Part shown: piece after piece, positions 10,286 to 20,289 of the stretch
Layout: every line of letters starts with the position of its first letter
How positions within the stretch are numbered: the first letter of the stretch is position 1
NCBI GenBank assembly: GCA_030762935.1
Contig: CM060900.1
Coordinates: 288,465,784-288,529,783 of the forward strand
Source of the DNA: Hymenopus coronatus
Lineage: Eukaryota > Arthropoda > Insecta > Mantodea > Hymenopodidae
DNA: 64,000 nucleotides
Direction: 5' to 3'
Notes under the pieces: model-generated
The model's database searches: none
What the model was told of the DNA's origin: nothing
The model's input: the letters and a program-made list of their open reading frames with translations, nothing else
Program-made: the position numbers and the translations under genes

Positions 10286-11880
10286 TAATGGCAAATGTCG
10301 CTAAAGGATGAGAAGTAGTAGGTGGTTATCCCTTTAAACGACGATCGAATGAGGATACTTGGAAGAAAACTGTGACAAAGTAACACTGGAACAAAGACCA
10401 AGAGTACATATCCTGTTCCTCAGGTCGTGTTTTGGCTGCACAACGGATTAGTGATCCTCGCTCTTGTGGCTGCTTTGAAAAAAGGTTGGTATGAATAATG
10501 TAATATCTGTTTTCAATGCATTTTGGGCCATTGGAAGCTACAATTTATGAAATGACTATCACTCCAAACTTCTAGAGAGTGTAGATGTTACGAGAACTAG
10601 CGTAAAAAGTAGACTGAGCTGAACTTTGAGTAGGACTCAATACAAGATTATTATAGATTGCAATGTCTTTCAAGTCTACTGCACTGCATTTTATAGAATT
10701 TTGTAGAAACATGTCTGTAATGTGTTGGATAAAATTACAGAAAATGACAGCAATGAGACTGACAAAGAGGAAAGCACTCCTCTGTCAGGAAAATTGTCCC
10801 TGACCGAAAATTGAGAACTCGGCATATAAGGTTTCTACCAACAGTTACAATCCATTACAGCAGGACCGAGAGTCCTCACAGGAAGTATCTTCCCTTGGTC
10901 TCAACATCAACTCTCTTTATGATCTCTATCATACATGGTTGCTTGAAAAATACCCTGGAAGTAAGCTGGTCTCCAAACATTATTATCGCAATCATTTCAA
11001 TACATGCAGTATTGGATTCTAACCACTTGCCAGCGACACATACCATTTCTGCTATAAAACAAATGTGTCCATTAAAATTTTGAAGATGAAGAGTAATAAA
11101 GATGTTAATGCAGAGGCAATAAACTGGAAAGGAGTAAAGAGGCGCATTTAAGTAGTGCTAAAATTGCTCATACATTAATAAAGAAGTTGACAAAGAATAA
11201 GGATGACACGGTGATGGCTCTCACCTTTGACCTGCAACAGGCACTTCCTACCCCTAAGCTCTCAAGCATCATACAGTTCTATAAACGAAAACTCTGGACC
11301 TTTACTTCTGCATGCATGACATAAAAACAGGATGATCCACTATGTACATTTGGAACAAAAATTGCTAGATGTTGGATATGTTATCTCTCAGGTGTTGACG
11401 ACAATATCAAGACTGTGTACCTTTTTAGTGACAACAGTCTTGGTCTAAATAAGAATGCTAACATAGTTTTGACAAATTTTATATTCAATCTCAATGACTG
11501 GTGTGACAGTATCAAACATTACTCCATGAGTTCAGGGCATTCCTACCTGTCTCGTGACCAAGACTTCGGGCACATTGAACAAAACTGTTTAGCACTCTGA
11601 TGTGTTCTCCAAAGAGCACTATGTCCTGTTCATAAAGAAAACCTGCAAAAGGTTACTGCTCGATGTTATAGATGTTACACATGAATATTACATTGTTACA
11701 GAAGAAGATAACAAAAAAATATATTGACCGGGGCAAAATTTAAAGATGGCAACATTTTTCTGTACTGTCGTGATAGCAAAGAAGGATTCCACATACATCC
11801 AAAATATAACCTAAATGTACAAGCTGAGGCTTTCATGGTCGGTGTCTTGAATAATGAAACTATTTGCCCGGCTTGTAGGC
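10286..11880 (+). pseudogene. Second, distant copy of the transposase-like family (DUF7869-like)
   Basis: From 10288 one frame reads MANVAKG, stop, then GGYPFKRRSNEDTWKKTVTK, SSGRVLAAQRI and RSCGCFEKRL: a basic N-terminus with a Cys pair typical of this family. Coding sense reappears at about 11213 with TFDLQQALPTPKLSS and FYKRKLWTFTS, then LFSDNSLGLNKNANI at about 11423 and SSGHSYLSRDQDFGHIEQ at about 11527, and fades near 11880. All three acidic positions expected for the RNase H-like core are kept (FD, FSD, RDQD), unlike the copy at 4507-6163, but stops and shifts interrupt it. The region 10510-11100 holds only decayed parts. No terminal repeats were identified for this copy. Confidence 0.62.
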
Positions 11881-11945
11881 CTTGGTCCATTGGGTCTTGA
11901 AGTTCCCAACATTTTGCCAAGGGCTGCCTTGGCATCTTCACGGGT
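11820..11945 (-). mobile_element. Possible Penelope-like 3' terminal remnant
   Basis: The minus strand (GAAGATGCCAAGGCAGCCCT, then a segment reading ...KCWELQDPMDQGLQAGQI) resembles the conserved DAP...G.T.GTS sequence seen downstream of Penelope-like elements in arthropods. This is a similarity from memory; only about 120 bp are involved. Confidence 0.3.
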
Positions 11946-12224
11946 GCTGCAGTGGCTGGTCAGAGTTTGAATGATTTGTTTTTTTTTTCAAGTGTGGGGG
12001 TCACCATATACTGGCAATACCCAATAAAAACCACTCCACTGGAGAGAATTAGGGTGTAGGAATGCAGCAGTAATGCTTATTGCACCTGTGAATTCATCTA
12101 TTGGGTGTGTTGGCTGTCCATAGACCAAACCCAGGAGGGAGTGAGAGCCAGGATGCAAACATGGCCAAAGCACTGATTGCGCCCTTGGAAATTTGGGGTG
12201 AGGATTTACATAAATATTACATGT

Positions 12225-12560
12225 TAATATCTGCAGCCCTGTAGCAAAAAGTACATAGTCAGTGTAAAGAAGGCGAGTATTCTTTAACACTTGCTGCCTT
12301 TTGGGTATAGCCATTAGTCTTGACTAATATAATTATAGTTAATGAATTTGTTGTATCTGCAGCCCTGTAACAAAAAGGACGTCAGTTAAAATATTACCTT
12401 AAGGATATATTCTAAGCTAGGCGTATTTCTACAACATTGGCTGTTCTGTCTGGCATAGTCTTTAATCATTAATGTAAGTTTTTCATGCAGTTGTGTTTGC
12501 AGCCTTGTAACAGAAAGAACATAGTCAGTATGCAGAGAGTTCATTGATGTCATGAGGTCT
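12225..12560. repeat. Three degenerate copies of a short repeat
   Basis: The motif TGCAGCCCTGTARCARAAAG followed by TACATAGTCAGT recurs at about 12231, 12356 and 12497 (the middle copy is shorter). On the minus strand two copies translate to YTDYVLFATGLQ and HTDYVLSVTRLQ, so the unit may once have been coding. Spacing is about 125-140 bp. I do not recognise the source. Confidence 0.6.
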
Positions 12561-13019
12561 TTCTTAGCAGTCATCCAACCAAGAAGTGGCCACGCCCAAT
12601 GTTGCTTAGCCTGTAATAAAGCGTTATTCTTAGCAAAAATTTCTTACATTCTATCAATTAGCCTATGGTTGAATATATACTAGAGAATGTCATTTTTAGT
12701 TCTGCCATATCACTATAGAGTGGGGGTCCCTCATAGCCCTGTATCCGCCTGACTCAGAGAGCAACGACTTCAAGGGCTACCAAACTCACATCGAAGACAC
12801 ATTCATGGGTGATATTTATTGTGGAATTCTTACCAGTGATTCTAAATATTCTTGTATATTTATATCGGGTTCCCCCAGGCCGAAGTTCTGTCAAATAGGG
12901 AGAGCGGTCGTTTGTGTTTGTTATTTTCTGTTTCATAAGCACTTAGTTCTTGTATTAGGTCATTGCTGTTCTTTTCTTTGCATTTTTACAAGTTGTAGAT
13001 TTGGCTTTTTATAAACTGC

Positions 13020-14474
13020 TCAATTGAGTGTAGTTTCAGCTCCTCATGAAGGAGATGAGCCAGCACTACTGGAGGGAGGTAGTTTGGCAATTATTCTATT
13101 CTGGAGTGTCTGTAGTTATCTGTATGGGCTTTTACCGCGCAACCCCATATGCGATTGTTCTTAATAGTGTTTTATATAAGGTCATTCCCATGTTGAATTT
13201 CAATTGGCTATTCAGATTGATTATCAGATGTAATATATTTTAGTTGACCATTGGCCTTAGCTATATGCCTCCTCCAGGTTAGGCTTTGGTCCATGTCAAG
13301 ACCTATGTAGGTCACTTGGTCTTTCCACTTGATCCTTTTGCCTTGATAGTTAAGTGGTTGTAACATGTTTCTGCCTTTATTGTGATATATTCTTTCAGTG
13401 AAGACTATAGCTTGTGTCTTCCTCGCATTGACTTTAATTCTCCATTAGGTGAATCTTGGTTCAAGTGTTTTTGTAGAATTTTGTAGGCATAAGTGTAAAA
13501 TTTGCGGCTGAGTGGATTGTATCACTATAGCAGTGTCATCTGTGTATATGTACTTGTTGGTTCTTACTAATTCAATCATGTCATTTATATATAAATTGTA
13601 CAGTGTTGGGCCCACGTTACTTCCTTTTGGAACTCATGCTCTTATTTGTTTGAAGCTTGAGACTGTATCCTCCAATTCCAAGCTGTTTGGATATTATTAT
13701 GTTGTGTCTGTGTATGGGTGAATTTATTCGCTTCAGTATTGCTTTTTCTAATACCTTGCTCATAGTACTTAGTAGGCTGATTGGCCTGTAGTTAATTGGT
13801 AGTGCTAGATTTTTGTTTGCTTTCGGGAATAGTAGAATTTTGGCTTCTTTCCATGCAGGTGGAAATCTGCTGTGTTTGAGTGTGTGAATGACTATTTTGA
13901 CTAGTGGTGTTACTGCTCTTTTGGGTAAATTCTTTAGTACCAGATTTAATATCTTGTCTGGGCCTGGTGCTTTTCTTGCTGGCAGGTGTTTTATAATCCA
14001 GCTTATTTCTCTTGCATTTATTTTCTGCATTTTGTTGTGTGTTCTGGTATGACCTATGTTTTGGACTTCATCCTCAACTTCTTGTATGAAGTTGTCTTGC
14101 ACATTCGCGGGTTTGGGAGAAAATACTTCTTCCAGAGTGACCGCAAACTTTAGGCTTGGCCTGGGGGGTCTCTGCTATGGTGTTATTAATTTGTAGTGGT
14201 GGTATATGTTTGTGCGTGAACGTGTTAAGCATTTTGCTATTCACTATACTGTGTTTTGTTGGGGATTGAGATTTTCGAGCGTGTCGTTCCATTGGTTTCT
14301 AATGTAGGTTCTGGCCTTATTACTTGCTAATTCATGTGCTTGATAATATTCGGTTCGATGTATTATATTCCTAGTTCTTTGCCATTTACGTCTGGCTCGG
14401 GTTTGAGCTTTTTGCATCTCTCTTACATCATGGGGATATCTAGCATTAACAGTGTATTGTCGAAGGGTATGCAT
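13020..14474 (-). pseudogene. Jockey ORF2 reverse transcriptase
   Basis: A basic linker (14474-14244, ARRKWQRTRNIIHRTEYYQA) leads to RT motifs: LPARKAPGPDKILN and PPAWKEAKILLFPK (about 13990-13830), INYRPISLLSTMSKVLEK (about 13795-13750), and YTDDTAIVI for the catalytic centre (about 13550-13520). The thumb follows as VNARKTQAIVF and VTYIGLDMDQSLTWRRHI (about 13440-13270). Frame changes occur near 13690 and 13450. The catalytic Asp pair survives in the translated fragment. Confidence 0.8.
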
Positions 14475-14499
14475 GCATTATTTCCAGTTCTGGTAGGCA

Positions 14500-15220
14500 C
14501 AGATCTACCGTAATTTTAAGCTCTTCATAGTCCATCTTATTGTCGCTGTGTCTTAAGGGTTCTGATTTTGGCATGAAGGGAGCATTGTCAAAAGTACCGG
14601 CAGATGGTCCGATGTCAGCTCCCGCAAAACATTTACATCCGGGTCAAAGGGTATTATTTAATAGTGCAATGTCCAGAATGTGTGGTATTTGATTGGGCAA
14701 GTGAGGTGCAAACGTTGGTTCGTCGGGACCTGTAATTAAATATTTTTGTTATCTGTGCAGTTTAGTAATTTAATTCCTTGTGCATTACTATTAGTGCAGT
14801 TCCAAATTTGTATTTACAATTGTAATCTCCTGCTGCAATTACTCTATGCCCTATTCGTATAATTTTGTGGATGTCATATGTGTCTACCTCCCCCGCGGGA
14901 TTGTATACCGACGCTATGACGATTTCAGTGTCGCGAATAACAATTTTGATTGCCGCTATCTCAGCGTGAGTCAATATGTGAGAATTAATCTGGTTGTGTT
15001 CTATGCTTGAGTGAATAGCTATCGCAGTTCCACTACCCTACGGTCGCGATCATTTCTGTATATATGAAATCCGGGAACTTAAAGAGGTCTTTATGATTTA
15101 CGTGTCTTTGGTTTAATGGTGCTATGTGAATTGAATGTGATTGTAGTACATCAGTTAAATCCTTAACCTTTTAACGTATACCGTTGCAGTTCCATGTAAT
15201 TGTTCTCAATGTGTCTGAAT
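14500..15220 (-). pseudogene. Jockey ORF2 endonuclease domain
   Basis: The minus-strand frame opens with LRTITWNCNGI (the usual start of Jockey apurinic-like endonucleases) near 15210. After shifts it reads GSGTAIAIHSSI, then ILTHAEIAAIKI, IVIASVYNPAG and VIAAGDYNCKY at 14974-14770. The catalytic Asp of the GD-N motif is present; the final SDH motif was not found in frame. Confidence 0.7.
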
Positions 15221-15645
15221 TAGCCACGAACGTGTCTATCGAGCGTATCTATCAGTCACCAGGATGTGGGTAGGGTGGAGTGCAGTGAAGCGTCCCGGCA
15301 TGCTATTAATCGCAGAGTTTTGTCTTAACAGTAGTGACTGTACTATGTTCATTGTCTGTGCATTTATGAGCGCTGATATTATTCGTAACTTTTGGCCTGT
15401 TACCACGCTGAAGTCTTCTTCATTTTCTACTGGTTTTTCCCGGCTGGTGAGTGACATTGCTGCTGAGGGAGGCCCAGGAGCCTGTTTTGAGGGGCGGCCT
15501 TCGGTCGTTGTGGTCGTTTACAGGGGGTCGCTCTTCCGTGATTGGTTGCACCTCAGCGCTGGGCTGAGGTTTCCCAACTGCAGAGTGGTTCTCTGTTGGG
15601 GCTGCGCATATCAGGCCTTTACTATTCCTGGTGAACCACTCTGAA

Positions 15646-16370
15646 CTAAGTTGTGTGGCAGCCTCGGGGTTTGCTTGCGTTCGTCCTACTCTGGGGATCT
15701 GGGAAGCTGCTCATGCGTGGTTTTTCCACATGCTGCATAATATGCGGAGCAACCGCGTCAAGTTGCTCCATGGACCTGAACGCCACATAATGTGCATTTT
15801 CGTTCCATAACTCTTCCCCGGTGAGCTCGGTGTTCGGCCCCTTAATCACAAAATGTGCGGTTCTTTCTTCGGGGTGTGCTATTAGATAATGCTGTTCACC
15901 GTTTTCTTTGAGGTATTATACCATCATCTTATAATCACTCAAACAGAACGACTTGATTGCAAGGTCACTGGAGATTCGCTTCTGTTCAGCAGTAAGTTTG
16001 TAATTTAGTGGGAGAGTGTGTAAGTGTTTCATTAGTTGGTGGAATTTCACGGCCTTGCTTCTGCTAATAAATACTGGTGCCAAATCTGACCTCTCTACCT
16101 GCATAGCGGAGTGTGGTGTCGTGTGTGCTGAGGTTGAGGGGGGGGCGACGGGTTAGGACCGGCAGAGGAGGGAATCACGGGAGGTGGTGTTGCAGGAAGT
16201 AAGGCGTCCGGTTTGTAAGTGGGTTTTGGAGATGAAGGAATCAGGGTGCTAGGTTTAGAAGCCTGTGGAGAACAAGGACGGAGAGGAGCAGAGGATTTGG
16301 TTTTGGTTCTGGTAGTCATGGTGGGAAATAGAGGCTTGATAGTCGTTGTAGTCCTTCCAGTCTTCGCCAT
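15646..16370 (-). pseudogene. Jockey ORF1 (gag-like)
   Basis: It starts MAKTGRTTTTIKP, continues with a Pro/Ser/Thr-rich stretch, then APVFISRSKAVKFHQLMKHL and SSDLAIKSFCLSDYK, then (after a stop and shift) HFVIKGPNTELTGEELW. This matches the layout of Jockey ORF1: low-complexity N-terminus, then an RRM-like/PRE_C2HC-type region before zinc knuckles. The knuckles are not recognisable here. Nucleic-acid binding is the family role. Confidence 0.65.
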
Positions 16371-16569
16371 CTCTAGAAATAAGAAAGTCTTAAGTTATAA
16401 TTTAAAGAAGTTTAAAGTTTAAAAACAGAAAAATGGACAGTAGGAGAGAAAAGAACAGATAGAGAGTGCTAAAAAGCTCGGGGAAATACAGGGTTCCACT
16501 TCGAAGAGGCGCTTAAGCTAATCTTGCGACTGCTTGCTATAACCTTATTCCCCTACCCGTCTAAACTGC

Positions 16570-17765
16570 GGCTGTGCAATGCTCGGTGAGCTTTAGGCTT
16601 TGGTTATAAGAAACGCGACAATACCGAGCTGAAGACTTTGATTATAAACAACGGCAATTACTTCTTTGTATTAGGCTGCTTCTTCATCAGGAGCTTCTCT
16701 TGTAGGTGTTGCCTCGCTGAAGATCTCTCTGGAAGATGTCCAAAAAGGTTACTACATACGAGAAGCGAACCTATGAACCTCAGCACAGAAGTAACCTGCG
16801 TTTTTGTCTAAGGGCTATAGTGAATAGCGAATTTTGCCGCGGAGAGCGCGCTTTTATACATGGCCGGTGAGCGGAGCCTGTTACTCTCTGTGCTGTGATT
16901 GGCCCGAGTGCATTTGTGGACTGTTTTGTGTTTTGCGTTTTATTTTCTTTTATGCCATTTCGTTTGCTTTCCAAAACAGGTATCCAGGTCTTGTTTATGT
17001 GCATGGCTTCTTCCTTGGGATTATAGTTATTTCCATGTTTGTATATTTCTATTGCTTCAGTATGTAAATGGGCATGATAGCTAACAGAAGAAGACAGAAT
17101 TTCGGTGTCTTTATATCTCGTGTCGTGTTCAAATAATAAAGAGTGTTCTACTACTGCAGATTTTTCCATTTGTCTTAGTCTACTGTGCTGATCATAGTCT
17201 TTTAATCGTGTTGCCACACTGTGCATGGTAGTACCAATGTAAACCTGGCCACAACTACAAGGCATTTTGTAAATACCACAAAATTAGTGGCGATCACGTT
17301 TATCTTGAGCCGATATCAGCAAGTGTTTTATTTTTAGAGTGTTTCTGTAGATATTATCAATGTTGAAGGATCATAGAAGCTTGCCTATGCATTCTGTTAC
17401 ACCCTTGATATATGGCCTTGGTGTCTGGTCAATTTTCTGTTTTTTCACTGGTATGCCTGGGATGAAGTGCTTGCCGTATCTCCTTATTAGAGTAGTCATT
17501 GTCTTGGAAGACTGAATTTAAATGTTCTAGTTCCTTTTCCAAATGGTTTTTGCTCAGATATGTTTGGCTTGGTCGTTTAGAGTTTTTATTATTCCTTGCT
17601 TCTGTCTAGGAAGGTGATTTGAAGTTTTATGTAGATACCAGTTTGGTGTGTGTCAGTTTTATGTAGACCATGTATTCTAGGTGAAGGTCTGCCGTTCTGA
17701 TGACTAATACATCTAGAAAGACCAATCTATTATTTTCTTTTTTTTTCCATGGTGAATTAAATATT
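16570..17765 (-). mobile_element. Penelope-like element, 3' part (RT end plus GIY-YIG endonuclease)
   Basis: The minus strand has the decayed end of a Penelope-type RT (about 17760-17290), then an open 161-codon stretch (17265-16780) with a GIY-YIG nuclease. GIYKM is at about 17277, followed by PCSCGQVYIGTT, the conserved Arg in VATRLKDYDQH and the Glu in LHTEAIEIYKH, then HINKTWIPVLES. Penelope-like elements combine these two domains. The nuclease motifs are all kept although the RT is in pieces. The tail (16780-16570) has the usual non-coding 3' sequence. Confidence 0.85.
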
Positions 17766-18068
17766 GGGGTTCAAGAGCACATCAGCACCGCAGGTTCATA
17801 TGTGAACAATTCCAGCCATTGCATATAAAGAATAAAGGATATACAACCAAACTGCTTAAGTTTCAAAAATGACATCAAATCTGATGAAGGAGATACCTTT
17901 GTTGAGTATGACAAATGAGTTTGAATGTACTATTCCTTTGTAATAATACTCCTAATATGATTCCATTCATGTCAAGTGTTGATGATAATAAATAAATGAA
18001 TAATGTGATGTTTAATGTATTTTATTACCATTTATACCTATAGATTAAATCAAAAAAGGGGGAATAAT

Positions 18069-18250
18069 ATGTCAAGGTTGCCCTTGGTAGAAAATTGAAA
18101 TGACATTTTGTGCTAAATGTGAAGTTGTTGGTTTCGACCTTTTGGTCTGGATCACCTCAATGTCAAGTTCGCCCTTGGCAGAAAAATCAAATGACATTTT
18201 GTTTCAAACATGCAGTTGTTGAATTTGCCCATCTGGTCGGGAATGTCCCA
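18069..18250 (+). repeat. Tandem duplication of about 91 bp
   Basis: Copy 1 (18069-18159) and copy 2 (18160-18250) share ATGTCAAG, GCCCTTGG, AAATGACATTTTGT and GTTGTTG at the same spacing, with moderate divergence. A purine run (AAAAAAGGGGGAATAA) ends just before the first copy, as a polypurine tract would before an LTR. The unit could be part of an LTR remnant, but no coding supports this. Confidence 0.6.
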
Positions 18251-18254
18251 ATTA

Positions 18255-19224
18255 GACTCAACGTCTAGTTCTGAAGGAGGCACCATGTGGCTAGAACAAA
18301 TGTTTCAAAGAATTTATGGAAAAAGCAGATTTAAAAATAGTGATGCAGATCCATGTCATTTCTATTACAGGAGAAACGAAAAATGCTTACATGTTGCAAT
18401 CTACGAAGACAATGACCTAGCATTTGGAAGTGATAGAACAGAAATTGATGAGTTCCTAAAAGTACTACAGCAGGAGTTTCATACTGCAAAAGGGTCTCAA
18501 CAATTTCCTGAGTATAAAAATACAGAAGAGTGAAGATGAATAGTAAATCAAGAAGTTTATATCAGAAAATTCCTAAAGATATATGCACTGGATGAGTTGA
18601 ATGGAGTCTCTACTCCAATTGGATGCAAAAAAAGTAACATCAGAGAGAAGATCATGGCCAACATTCCTTATCATGAGGCAGTGAATTATCTTCAATATTT
18701 GACTACAACTTCACATCCTGACATAACTTTTACAGTGAACAAAGTAGCAAAACCATGGAGGATCCTACAACTCAAGACTGGAACCAAATGAAACATATCT
18801 TCAGATACTTGAAGAGTACTGTAGATTCAGTAAGTTGCCAAAATCAGCAGCAACTTCCATCACGGAAGCAGAAGTAGTAGCAGCTAGTGAAGGAGTTGAT
18901 CTGCTTGAAAAGGTTGCTACCTAAATTATCTGGAACTGTCAACCAAGATAAACCTCCTCCTCTTTATATCGACAATGCTGTACTGTGAAACTTTCCAAAA
19001 ATCCAGCATACCTTCAAAACTCTAAGCACACAGAAGTTAGGCATTTCTATGTCAGGAAACAATTTGTGGATGGTGACCTTGGACTGGATCACATTGAGGG
19101 AACAAACCAGTTAGCTGATATTCTGATCAAGCGTTTGGAGAGGGTCCGATTTGAGATGCTGCATGACAAGATTGTGGTGGAAAAAATTAAATTGTTAAAA
19201 CTGTGCAATAGTTTTGTTTACTAA
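18255..19224 (+). pseudogene. Copia A reverse transcriptase and RNase H remnants
   Basis: Homology with copy B resumes at TCTAGTTCTGAAGGAGG (about 18258), but the first half of RT is deleted. What follows is RT palm (SRFKNSDADPCHFYYR; then VAIYEDNDLAFGS, where YVDD is expected, so one Asp is lost), the RT end (IDEFLKVLQQEF), the connection (IPYHEAVNYLQYL, HPDITFTVNKVA, 18597-18791), and the RNase H end (EAEVVAASEG; then HIEGTNQLADILIKR and LHDKIVVEKIK at 19080-19200). Multiple frameshifts. Confidence 0.8.
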
Positions 19225-19242
19225 TTTTTCTTTTGGAGGAAG

Positions 19243-20289
19243 TATTAATATTAAAAGAAAAAGCTGATGTGTTACTCTCACATAACTTTCTCTAGCTACT
19301 CTACAAACTTCTTATAAAACATAATTCTTCTTTCAACACCATGCTAATCGAGATAAACATTAGCAGAATTTTATTACTTAGTTCCTTATAAGTATATAAG
19401 TAGAATGGAATTAAGGGCTAGTCAAATGTTTTAAAAGCTGTTGTTATGCGATTATCATTGCAAATTACTTCTTTGCTTGACCAGGAGTATAACAAAAGAA
19501 AAATGGACACTTCCATCTGAGAAAAGTATAAGTACTTCACAATTGAAACTAATAAGGAATACCTCGAAACCAGAACTTGTGTATTTTAACAAGGTGTACC
19601 TTTTTTATATAGTAAGTTTTTGTCTATCTCTTACAGTTTACTAGTTATGCAAAATTAAGCAAAATTCATGAAGATTAGACAGGTCTCTAGAAGCTCTTGC
19701 CAGAAAATTCAAGATATATATTTCATTTGTGATAGAAATTACTTTAATGTGTGGTATTTTAATCAAAATCATTAGAGCCATTTTTAACAAAAGTAAATTT
19801 TTCAAAAATATTTGCATGTAAAGGATAGTTAGTTGTGGGGGGATTTTTCTCAAAAATTTCATGTCGCATCATTGGAAGATATGTTTGCTATTTAACTGTC
19901 TCTTCATTTGAGCTATACTGTCCCCCTCCCCCCAACACACACACACCTGTTTCTGAAAATGCTTTTTTTTTTTTGGATTCAGGGCAACCTAAAACATGTA
20001 TATCTGGTAAAATCATTACATCAAATTTTTGGGTGGAATATAATACTTCTCTATCCCTATGTGCATTGTACATATAGGGCTAGAGAAAGTAAAAAAATGT
20101 TACAATTGTAGTGCTGTCTCTACAGACAATTTCTTGAACTGTAACTGTGTTGGCAACACTGTATTCATTGCATCTTTTTGATATGTTTCTTTCACCAGCT
20201 AGAACTTAGCAATTGCATGCTGCAATGTATTTTTGTGTTACAAGTAAATGTAGTTATTTAACTTAAAGCCAGATAAATATCATTTAACA
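19243..20289 (+). repeat. 3' LTR of Copia A, interrupted
   Basis: It is preceded by the purine tract GGAGGAAG (19235-19242). LTR sequence starts TATTAATATTAAAAGAAAAA, breaks off at about 19262 and resumes at about 20091 (AAAAAAATG...TGTAGTGC) to the end at 20289. The 0.83-kb insert carries 12-bp inverted ends ACTTTCTCTAGC (19285 and the complement at 20079-20090). Confidence 0.7.

Larger units (their letters stand above)
12731..16500 (-). mobile_element. Jockey-clade LINE, almost full length, pseudogene
   Basis: On the minus strand: ORF1 (16370 to about 15640), endonuclease (about 15210-14500), RT (14102 to about 13020) and a C-terminal part to about 12731. Codon content is richer in G+C than the surroundings, suggesting a younger or foreign insertion. 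Stops and frameshifts occur in every domain. The 5' end abuts a Penelope-like element near 16560. It lies inside the 8.5-kb block within Copia A. Confidence 0.82.
7254..20289 (+). mobile_element. Copia retrotransposon copy A, internally deleted and invaded
   Basis: A 5' LTR (7254-7462), a primer-binding site, gag, protease and integrase remnants run to about 9765. An 8.5-kb foreign block follows, then RT and RNase H remnants from about 18255 to 19224, a purine tract and an interrupted 3' LTR ending at 20289. The protein order gag-PR-IN-RT-RH is that of Copia/Ty1. It sits inside an R1-like LINE: minus-strand coding ends ...IIKNLKDL at 20290 and continues at 7253. The flanks AGACC (left) and AGGTC (right) could be a decayed 5-bp target duplication. 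A second copy is at 53627-56697. Confidence 0.75.

Noticed and set aside
15264..15644. Plus-strand frame of 126 codons
   Set aside because: Shadow of the Jockey ORF1/endonuclease on the minus strand; no domain sense.
16834..17084. Plus-strand hydrophobic frames resembling membrane segments
   Set aside because: Antisense of the Penelope-like GIY-YIG nuclease.
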